A DNA stretch of 64,000 bases from an uncultured Faecalibacterium sp. (GTDB lineage: Bacteria; Bacillota; Clostridia; Oscillospirales; Ruminococcaceae), in NCBI GenBank assembly GCA_934525845.1, contig CAKSZS010000002.1, positions 62,001 through 126,000 on the forward strand. The letters are read 5' to 3'. Positions 1 to 5,764 of the stretch are shown here, piece by piece (position 1 is the first letter of the stretch; each line of letters starts with the position of its first letter). Position numbers and translations under genes: made by a program. The notes beneath the pieces are model-generated. The model searched no databases, was not told the origin of the DNA, and saw only the letters and a program-made list of their open reading frames with translations.

Positions 1-189
1 ACGGCCCACCAGTTCCGGCATCTGTTTGCCACGAACCTGTTTTACGCGGGTGTGCCGGATATGGTCGCGCAAAATCTGCTGGGCCATGCGGACATCATGA
101 CCACTCGCCGGGTCTACCAGCACCTGCGGGAGAAGGAGAGCGCCCGTTACACGGCGCAGCTGGACGCCTATGTGAGCGGGAAGCGGTAA
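1..189 (+). CDS. Tyrosine recombinase/integrase, C-terminal fragment (gene starts left of window)
   Basis: The first frame is open from the window edge and ends in TAA at 187-189, giving 62 residues of the catalytic domain. The signature HQFRH (His and Arg of box II), LLGHAD (His) and RRVYQHL (tyrosine nucleophile) are all visible in the right order, so the active site half that can be seen is intact. Such enzymes catalyse site-specific strand exchange through a 3'-phosphotyrosine intermediate. The gene is followed by short direct repeats and by the 3' end of a tRNA-Leu, the usual arrangement of the integrase of an island, ICE or phage inserted at a tRNA. The rest of the element would lie to the left, outside the window. 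It could also be a host Xer protein, but the context argues for a mobile-element integrase. Confidence 0.85.
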   Translation, partial: TAHQFRHLFATNLFYAGVPDMVAQNLLGHADIMTTRRVYQHLREKESARYTAQLDAYVSGKR

Positions 190-248
190 AATTCATACAA
201 TGCGAGCCGGGAAGTGCGGTGAAAATCGGCTTCCTGGCCCGTGGTTTC

Positions 249-312
249 TCACTACAATTTCACTACAATGCCCCCGCAAAAGCAGGCAGTATTGGGCAGT
301 ATCCGGCAGTAT
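249..312. repeat. Two sets of short direct repeats behind the integrase gene (possible arm-type sites)
   Basis: TCACTACAAT occurs at 249-258 and 260-269, an 11-bp period. GGCAGTAT occurs three times, at 285-292, 295-302 and 305-312, an exact 10-bp period. Helically phased short repeats between an integrase gene and its attachment site typically bind the integrase N-terminal arm-binding domain or an excisionase. This role is inferred from position only. Confidence 0.6.
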
Positions 313-336
313 CTGACCCCTGCGAAAAACGAAAAA

Positions 337-373
337 CCCGCGAAGCTACGAATTTTTAGCGTAACTTCGCGGG
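337..373 (-). terminator. Rho-independent terminator of tRNA-Leu, possibly bidirectional
   Basis: A 14-bp stem (337-350 with 360-373, one mismatch) encloses a nine-base A/T loop. Reading the minus strand the stem is followed by GGGTTTTTCG, and on the plus strand by TTTTCTTTT. It lies about 10 bases past the 3' end of the tRNA, so it most likely ends the tRNA transcript. Confidence 0.75.
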
Positions 374-383
374 TTTTCTTTTA

Positions 384-464
384 TGCGAGGGAGGGGACTC
401 GAACCCCCAAGGATAAACCACACGCACCTCAAACGTGCGCGTCTGCCAGTTCCGCCACCCTCGC
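384..464 (-). tRNA. tRNA-Leu, anticodon GAG
   Basis: The minus strand folds as a class II (long variable arm) tRNA. A 7-bp acceptor stem GCGAGGG/CCCTCGC is followed by a D arm containing GGAACTGGCAGACGC, an anticodon stem CACGT/GCGTG with loop TTGAGGT (anticodon GAG, reading CUC/CUU), a variable arm, and a T arm with GGTTCGAGTCCCC. The discriminator base is A at 384. The 3' CCA is not encoded. It faces the integrase fragment with its 3' end, the end that integrating elements commonly use as attachment site. Confidence 0.95.
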
Positions 465-533
465 ATATTCGGTTGTGTGCAACCCTCACGGCCCTTGAGG
501 TGAGAAGGCCGCTGTCTTGCGGACTGCTTGAAT

Positions 534-562
534 ATATTACCACATTTCCCCGGGAACGTCAA
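534..562 (-). promoter_or_regulatory. SigA-type promoter for tRNA-Leu
   Basis: On the minus strand TTGACG (562-557) is separated by 17 bp from TAATAT (539-534). Transcription would begin near 527 and produce a leader of about 60 bases before the mature tRNA 5' end at 464. Confidence 0.7.
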
Positions 563-644
563 GCTTCTTTCATGGATTTTTTTCGCATGGCATATGGTAT
601 GGAAGCACCGGTGTGCTCAAATCCGCGTAAGGAGGATGATTTTT

Positions 645-1487
645 ATGGGATCTGCTGTTCTGCGTTTTTCCCGCCGGACGGTTCTGCGGGGACTGCTGGC
701 GCTGGCGGGAGCCACCGCATTCGGGGTCGGGCTTTTCCTGCCGGTGCCGGCGGAGACCGTCTGCACCCAGCAGGATCTGACCCGGGAGCCGGACGCTGCC
801 GTCTTTTCGCCGGCGGTGCAAACGGTGGAAGCGCCCCCGCAGGAAACCGCTGTTCTGCCGGAAAAGTGGGTCTGCCTGACCTTCGATGACGGCCCCAGCA
901 AGACTACGCCGGAGGTCCTGCGCGTCCTGAACGCTGCGGGGGTGCACGCGACCTTCTTCGTGGTGGCCACCGACTACAACGAAACGTATCTGCCCCTGCT
1001 CACCGAGGCCGCTGCCGCCGGGCACCAGATCGCGCTGCACTCGGCGTCCCACGAGTACCGCGACATCTACCGCAGCAGCGAAGCCTACTGGAAGGACATC
1101 GCCCTGCTCAAGGAGCGCATCGCGCCCTATGTGGACGCGGAGAGCATCCGGTATCTGCGGTTTCCGGGCGGCAGCACCAACACGGTCAGCCGCCGCTACG
1201 GCGGCAAGGGCCTGATGCAGCAGCTCAAGACCGAGGCAGAGGAAAACGGCTATCGCTGGGTGGACTGGAACGTCTGCGCCGAGGATGCCGTAGGCGGCAA
1301 GCCCAGCGCCGACACCATTTACCGCAACGTGGTGCGGGAGACCGGGGAACAGACCCACTGCGTTGTGCTGATGCACGATTCCTCCACCACCCGCACCACC
1401 GCCGAGGCCCTGCCGGACATCGTGCAGTGGTATGCCGACAACGGCTACACCTTCCTCACGGTGGCCCAGGCGCTGCCGCTGGGGTAA
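645..1487 (+). CDS. Exported polysaccharide deacetylase (NodB/carbohydrate esterase 4 family)
   Basis: The 280-residue product has an N-terminal export signal (residues 1-35) and a NodB homology domain from about residue 75. The metal-binding and catalytic signature TFDDGP (79-84), HSASH (132-136), RFPGG (172-176) and the late LMHDS (His244) are all present, so it should be an active metal-dependent deacetylase acting on cell-wall or other N-acetylated glycans outside the membrane. The ATG at 645 is chosen because AAGGAGG at 629-635 sits nine bases upstream. Upstream in-frame codons have no ribosome-binding site. The signal region contains SRRTVLRGL, which resembles a twin-arginine motif, followed by a hydrophobic stretch. 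A lipobox is not present. It appears monocistronic, followed by a 229-base intergenic stretch. Confidence 0.9.
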   Translation: MGSAVLRFSRRTVLRGLLALAGATAFGVGLFLPVPAETVCTQQDLTREPDAAVFSPAVQTVEAPPQETAVLPEKWVCLTFDDGPSKTTPEVLRVLNAAGVHATFFVVATDYNETYLPLLTEAAAAGHQIALHSASHEYRDIYRSSEAYWKDIALLKERIAPYVDAESIRYLRFPGGSTNTVSRRYGGKGLMQQLKTEAEENGYRWVDWNVCAEDAVGGKPSADTIYRNVVRETGEQTHCVVLMHDSSTTRTTAEALPDIVQWYADNGYTFLTVAQALPLG

Positions 1488-1549
1488 CGGCGGTTTACGC
1501 TCCGTTCACAATTCATTTGAAAAAAGTGCTTTTTCTTTGCGGGGTTTCA

Positions 1550-1558
1550 TGCTATAAT
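1550..1558 (+). promoter_or_regulatory. Extended -10 promoter for the aconitase-like gene, followed by a structured leader
   Basis: TGC-TATAAT (1550-1558) is a perfect -10 with an extended TG element; the -35 region at about 1530-1535 is a weak T-rich match. The ensuing leader of about 150 bases (1565-1716) contains a 10-bp hairpin 1633-1642 with 1650-1659 (one G-U pair). No known riboswitch class was recognised in it. Confidence 0.6.
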
Positions 1559-1716
1559 AGAACACAGACCCGGCTTTGGGGCCGGAAGGCACCGCGCTCT
1601 GGCAAACTGCAGCGCAGTGCCGCATTGAACGGGGCAGGGCAGCGGTGTACTGCTCTGCCGGGGCAATGCCCGCAAGGTATGGCGGGCGGGAAAATCAAAA
1701 AGAGAGGCGAATCGAG

Positions 1717-3993
1717 ATGTTGGATATGATCAAGTGCAGCACCGGCGGCGCATATTATGCCCGCGGCGAGTGGGTGCCCGCAGACGGCAATGCGGCAGCG
1801 GCGCTGGCCGCCAAGGGCTTTGATGCCGCTGCCGTGGCAAACGCCAAGACCGGCACCATGGCCTACAGCATTCTGCAGGCCCACAACACCAGCGGCGATG
1901 CCGAGAACCTGAAGATCAAGTTTGACGCCATGGCCAGCCATGACATCACCTTTGTGGGCATCATCCAGACGGCCCGTGCGTCCGGCCTGGAAAAGTTTCC
2001 CATCCCGTATGTGCTCACCAACTGCCACAACAGCCTGTGCGCTGTGGGCGGCACCATCAACGAGGATGACCACCGTTTCGGCCTGTCGGCTGCCAAAAAG
2101 TACGGCGGCATCTTTGTGCCCCCGCATCTGGCTGTCATCCACCAGTACATGCGCGAGAAGTTCGCGGGCTGCGGCAAGATGATCCTTGGCTCGGACTCCC
2201 ACACCCGCTACGGTGCACTGGGCACCATGGCCATCGGCGAGGGCGGCGGCGAGCTGGCCAAACAGCTGCTGGGCCGTACCTACGATGTGGCCCGCCCGGG
2301 TGTGGTGGCCATCTACCTCACCGGCAGTCTGCCGGCCGGCTGCGGCCCCCACGATGTGGCCATTGCTCTGGTGGGCAAGCTGTTCAAGAGCGGCTACGTC
2401 AAGAACAAGGTGATGGAGTTCGTCGGCCCCGGCATTGCCTCTCTGCGGCAGGACACCCGCAACGCCATCGATGCCATGACCACCGAGACCACCTGCCTGT
2501 CCTCCATCTGGGAGACCGACGAGACCACCCAGCGCTTCCTGGCCGTGCATGGCCGCGCGGCGGACTACAAGAAGCTCGCTCCCGCCGACCTGGCCTATTA
2601 TGACGGCGTGGTGGAAGTGGACCTGTCCGCCATCCGGCCCATGATCGCCCTGCCCATGCACCCCTCCAACGCCTTCACCATTGAAGAGCTGAACGCCAAC
2701 CTGACCGACATCCTGCACGCCTGCGAGGAGGATGTGCAGAAGCTCATCGGCCGCAAGGACGTGCACCTGGACCTGTGCAGCAAGATCGAGAACGGCAAGC
2801 TGCGGGTGGACCAGGGCGTCATTGCGGGCTGTGCAGGCGGTCTGTACGACAGCATTTATGAAGCCGCTTCCATCCTCAAGGGCCGCACCGGCGGCTGCGG
2901 CGACTACGCCCTCAGCGTCTACCCCGGCAGCCAGCCCATCATGATGGAACTGGTGCGCACCGGCGTGATCAGCGAACTGATGGCCAGCGGTGCCACCATC
3001 CGCACCGCCTTCTGCGGCCCCTGCTTCGGCGCAGGCGATGTGCCCGCCAACGGGGCACTGTCCATCCGCCACACCACCCGCAACTTCCCCAGCCGCGAAG
3101 GCTCCAAGCCCGGCAATGGCCAGCTGGCGGGTGTGGCCCTGATGGATGCCCGCAGCATTGCGGCCACCACCGCCAACGGCGGCATCCTGACCCCGGCCAC
3201 CGACATCGACTACGATCCCACTGTGCCCGAGTACCAGTACGATGCTTCCAGCTACGACACCCGCGTGTACCAGGGCTTCGGCAAGGGCGATTACGACGCC
3301 CTGCTCAAGCTGGGCCCCAACATCAAGGACTGGCCGGAGATCGCACCGCTGGGCAACAACCTGCTGCTGAAGGTGGCCTCCTACATCACCGACCCGGTCA
3401 CCACCACCGACGAGCTGATCCCCTCCGGCGAGACTTCCTCCTACCGCTCCAACCCCCTGGGTCTGGCCGAGTTCACCCTCAGCCGCAAGGACCCCGCGTA
3501 TGTGAGCCGTGCCAAGGCGGTGCAGGCCGAGGAGAACGCCCGCCGCGCCGGACAGGCCGATGACGCGCTGCTGGCCAAGATCCACGCCGTGCCCGGCTGT
3601 GAAGACCTGACCTGGAAGGATGTGCAGATCGCCTCCACCATCTTTGCCGTGAAGCCCGGCGACGGTTCCGCCCGCGAGCAGGCCGCCAGCTGCCAGCGCG
3701 TGCTGGGTGCCGGGGCCAACATCGTCACCGAGTACGCCACCAAGCGCTACCGCTCCAACCTGATCAACTGGGGAATGCTGCCCCTGCAGTTGGCCGGGGC
3801 AACGCCTTTCGGGCTGGGGGATTACATCCTCATCCCCGATGTGCGCGAAGCCCTCAAGGGCGACCTGAAGGACATCAAGGCCTATGTGCTGGGCGACGAA
3901 CCCAAGGCATTCGACCTCTACATGGCCCCCCTGACCGCCGATGAGCGCCAGATCCTGGCGGACGGCTGCCTGATCAATTTCTATAAGCACTAA
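1717..3993 (+). CDS. Aconitase-superfamily hydratase (YbhJ-like), 4Fe-4S enzyme
   Basis: The 758-residue protein has aconitase-family landmarks: GSDSHTRYG at 158-166 (compare TDSHT of aconitases) and three cysteines placed like the iron-sulfur ligands, Cys372 in IAGCAGG and Cys433/Cys436 in FCGPCFG. The C-terminal swivelling domain is covalently attached. The overall pattern matches the E. coli YbhJ-type branch better than canonical citrate aconitase, where the first cysteine motif reads GSCTN. It is therefore probably a cytoplasmic [4Fe-4S] hydro-lyase on a tricarboxylate or related hydroxyacid, with the exact substrate unknown. Start at 1717 is supported by AGAGAGG at 1701-1707. It is followed after 12 bases by a PHP phosphoesterase gene, probably in one transcript. 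A real citrate aconitase (acnA) cannot be excluded. Confidence 0.85.
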   Translation: MLDMIKCSTGGAYYARGEWVPADGNAAAALAAKGFDAAAVANAKTGTMAYSILQAHNTSGDAENLKIKFDAMASHDITFVGIIQTARASGLEKFPIPYVLTNCHNSLCAVGGTINEDDHRFGLSAAKKYGGIFVPPHLAVIHQYMREKFAGCGKMILGSDSHTRYGALGTMAIGEGGGELAKQLLGRTYDVARPGVVAIYLTGSLPAGCGPHDVAIALVGKLFKSGYVKNKVMEFVGPGIASLRQDTRNAIDAMTTETTCLSSIWETDETTQRFLAVHGRAADYKKLAPADLAYYDGVVEVDLSAIRPMIALPMHPSNAFTIEELNANLTDILHACEEDVQKLIGRKDVHLDLCSKIENGKLRVDQGVIAGCAGGLYDSIYEAASILKGRTGGCGDYALSVYPGSQPIMMELVRTGVISELMASGATIRTAFCGPCFGAGDVPANGALSIRHTTRNFPSREGSKPGNGQLAGVALMDARSIAATTANGGILTPATDIDYDPTVPEYQYDASSYDTRVYQGFGKGDYDALLKLGPNIKDWPEIAPLGNNLLLKVASYITDPVTTTDELIPSGETSSYRSNPLGLAEFTLSRKDPAYVSRAKAVQAEENARRAGQADDALLAKIHAVPGCEDLTWKDVQIASTIFAVKPGDGSAREQAASCQRVLGAGANIVTEYATKRYRSNLINWGMLPLQLAGATPFGLGDYILIPDVREALKGDLKDIKAYVLGDEPKAFDLYMAPLTADERQILADGCLINFYKH

Positions 3994-4005
3994 GGAAGTA
4001 GACCC

Positions 4006-4872
4006 ATGTCCTGTGATCTTCATATCCATTCCACCTGTTCGGACGGCGCAGTGCCCATTGCCCGGCTGGCCCTCATCGCGGCGCGCACCGGCCTGAAAGC
4101 CATCGCCCTGTCCGACCATGACACGACCCTGAGCGCGGAATATGCTTACGCCCACCCCAGCCAGAGCGGGGTGACGCTGGTGCCTGCCGTGGAGCTGACC
4201 GGCTACGACTACGACCGCCAGCACCGGGTGCACCTGTTGTGCTACTACCCCAATCTGGACTGCCCGGAGTTCCGCCGGCACTGCGAGATCATGAAAGAGC
4301 GCCGCAACGCCTGCGCCCTGCAGAGCATCCACGAGCTGGAAACGATGTACCCGCAGTTCACCGAGGAGCTGGTCTGGGAGACCGCAAGGGACAGTGGTGT
4401 GCTGTTCAAGAGCGGCATCATGCAGGCGCTGGAGCTGCTGGGCCTGACCGACGGCAGCATCTACGGGGAGACGTACCACAAGCTGTTCGGCTGGAACCCC
4501 CGCGGCATCGTGCTGCACTCGCCGGAGTATCTCCCGGTGCGGGAAGTCCTGGCCACAGCCAAGGCCAGCGGCGGCGCGGTGGTGTTCGCCCACCCGACCG
4601 TGTACAAGAGTATGCCGCTGGTGCGGGAGCTTGCGGCGGAAGGGGCCATCGACGGCATCGAGATCGATCACCCCAGCAACAGCCCGGAAGACCGCGCCGA
4701 ATGCAAGGCACTGTGCGAACAGTACGGCCTGATCCAGACGGCGGGCACCGATTTCCATGGCCGCAACCACAAGCACCCGCACCCCATCGGCACCTGCACG
4801 GCCCCGGACGAGACCCTGGACCGCCTGCAGGCCGTTGCCCGGGCGCGGGGCGGCGGAAACGGTACGCTGTGA
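4006..4872 (+). CDS. PHP-domain phosphoesterase (RNase AM / TrpH-YciV type)
   Basis: The 288-residue protein begins with the PHP signature HIHSTCSDG (His6, His8) and continues with LSDHDT (Asp37-His38-Asp39), VELTGYD, VFAHPTV and GTDFHGRNHKH, which together supply the metal ligands of a trinuclear phosphoesterase centre. Family members act as 5'-3' exonucleases on short RNAs or as 3',5'-nucleoside bisphosphatases in the cytoplasm. Which one applies here cannot be told from sequence. AAGGAAG lies just upstream of the ATG and the gene is 12 bases behind the aconitase-like gene, so the two are probably co-transcribed. Length and motif spacing are normal for the family. Confidence 0.88.
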   Translation: MSCDLHIHSTCSDGAVPIARLALIAARTGLKAIALSDHDTTLSAEYAYAHPSQSGVTLVPAVELTGYDYDRQHRVHLLCYYPNLDCPEFRRHCEIMKERRNACALQSIHELETMYPQFTEELVWETARDSGVLFKSGIMQALELLGLTDGSIYGETYHKLFGWNPRGIVLHSPEYLPVREVLATAKASGGAVVFAHPTVYKSMPLVRELAAEGAIDGIEIDHPSNSPEDRAECKALCEQYGLIQTAGTDFHGRNHKHPHPIGTCTAPDETLDRLQAVARARGGGNGTL

Positions 4873-4882
4873 CCCGGTCACA

Positions 4883-4910
4883 TTGACATTTGGGCAAATC
4901 GCTCTATAAT
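4883..4910 (+). promoter_or_regulatory. Consensus SigA promoter of the TSCPD gene
   Basis: TTGACA (4883-4888), 16-bp spacer, TATAAT (4905-4910): a perfect match to both consensus hexamers. It lies 54 bases before the ATG of the small downstream gene, which should therefore be strongly transcribed. Confidence 0.85.
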
Positions 4911-4963
4911 AAGGAAAGACGCATTTCCGTCAGGATTTGAAAAGAGAGGACGTATCGAACCCC

Positions 4964-5227
4964 ATGAGCAAAGAATTCAGTTTTCCCAACAGCGGCACCT
5001 GCTCCAAGCAGACCAACTTCGTGCTGAACGACGACCACACCATTGAGTCCATGGAGGTCATCGGCGGCTGCAACGGCAACCTGAAAGGCATCTGCCGTCT
5101 GGTCAAGGGCATGAAGGCCGAGGAGGTCATCGACCGCATGGAGGGCACCCTCTGCGGCTTCCGCAATACCAGCTGCCCGGACCAGATCGCCAAGAACCTG
5201 AAAAAGGCCCTGGCCGAAATGGACTAA
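4964..5227 (+). CDS. Small TSCPD-domain protein (TIGR03905 family)
   Basis: This 87-residue protein contains the NTSCPDQIAKNLKKAL stretch (TSCPD at 69-73) and four other cysteines (13, 36, 44, 64). It matches the free-standing TSCPD family TIGR03905. The same domain occurs at the C-terminus of some B12-dependent ribonucleotide reductases, where it is thought to contribute to metal or cofactor handling; the function of the stand-alone form is not known. ATG at 4964 is used although the AGAGAGG at 4943-4949 is rather distant (14 bases). A TTG at 4937 is the alternative. The gene has its own consensus promoter and is followed by a strong terminator, so it is monocistronic and probably highly expressed. 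Confidence 0.85.
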   Translation: MSKEFSFPNSGTCSKQTNFVLNDDHTIESMEVIGGCNGNLKGICRLVKGMKAEEVIDRMEGTLCGFRNTSCPDQIAKNLKKALAEMD

Positions 5228-5250
5228 GGTCCGCTGAAAAAAACGCAAAA

Positions 5251-5289
5251 GCACCGCATTCTGTCTGCCGCAGAGTGCGGTGCTTTTTT
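5251..5289 (+). terminator. Rho-independent terminator after the TSCPD gene
   Basis: A 13-bp stem (5251-5263 with 5271-5283, one G-U pair) with a seven-base loop is followed by six T residues (5284-5289). Confidence 0.9.
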
Positions 5290-5326
5290 GATGGTTCCCG
5301 TCAGAATGCAGTCGTGTGGACAAAGT

Positions 5327-5603
5327 GAAATGCCTTTTGCAAGGAGCATTTCCGCCGGAGATGTTCTCTTTTGGTGGCAAAAGAGAACCAGAAAGCGCGG
5401 CGGTGCCCGTAGGGCATGAAAGCCCCAGTGGGGCTTTTAAGCCGCAGAACGGTTTGCAAAGCAAATGCCGCGTGTTCAGCGCGGCAAGGGCACAGCGATT
5501 TCGACGCGCTGGACCCACGAATCAAGGGCTGCTCGCCCTTGATAATCCCAAAGAAGAAAGGCTTCATACAAAAAAGCTAGCGCTGCGCTTCACGCTTTTT
5601 TGT
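5327..5603. repeat. Chain of perfect hairpins in a gene-free stretch
   Basis: The 475 bases between the terminator and the Clp gene hold no convincing gene. An open frame at 5316-5618 has no ribosome-binding site and its product is unlike a folded protein. Instead there are consecutive inverted repeats: 5327-5333/5346-5352, 5364-5372/5379-5387 (9 bp), 5404-5408/5412-5416, 5419-5426/5430-5437 (8 bp), 5466-5472/5480-5486 (7 bp), 5521-5528/5536-5543 (8 bp) and 5568-5577/5594-5603 (10 bp). All are exact. It could be a dispersed intergenic repeat of the genome, a structured RNA, or the remains of a small mobile element. Nothing else is recognised up to 5750. Confidence 0.65.
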
Positions 5604-5764
5604 GTTCCGCCGATTTGAAAACCCTCTCCGTTACGGCTTGCGCTATGTTTGAGATAGTTCCATTCTTCCGCATAGATTCCTGTCCCGACACGAACTGCTG
5701 ATTTTTTCCGGGCAAACGGGGCTATACTTTGGATGCAAGACAATCAGCAGCAAGGAGCAGGCAG

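Noticed and set aside
1552..4881. 1109-codon open frame antisense to the aconitase-like and PHP genes
   Set aside because: High-GC coding DNA regularly leaves long open frames on the opposite strand. The product is His/Gly/Ala-rich low-complexity sequence without domains, and the plus-strand genes have motifs, starts and ribosome-binding sites.
5316..5618. 100-codon open frame in the hairpin-rich gap
   Set aside because: No ribosome-binding site, amino-acid sequence dictated by inverted repeats, no recognisable fold.
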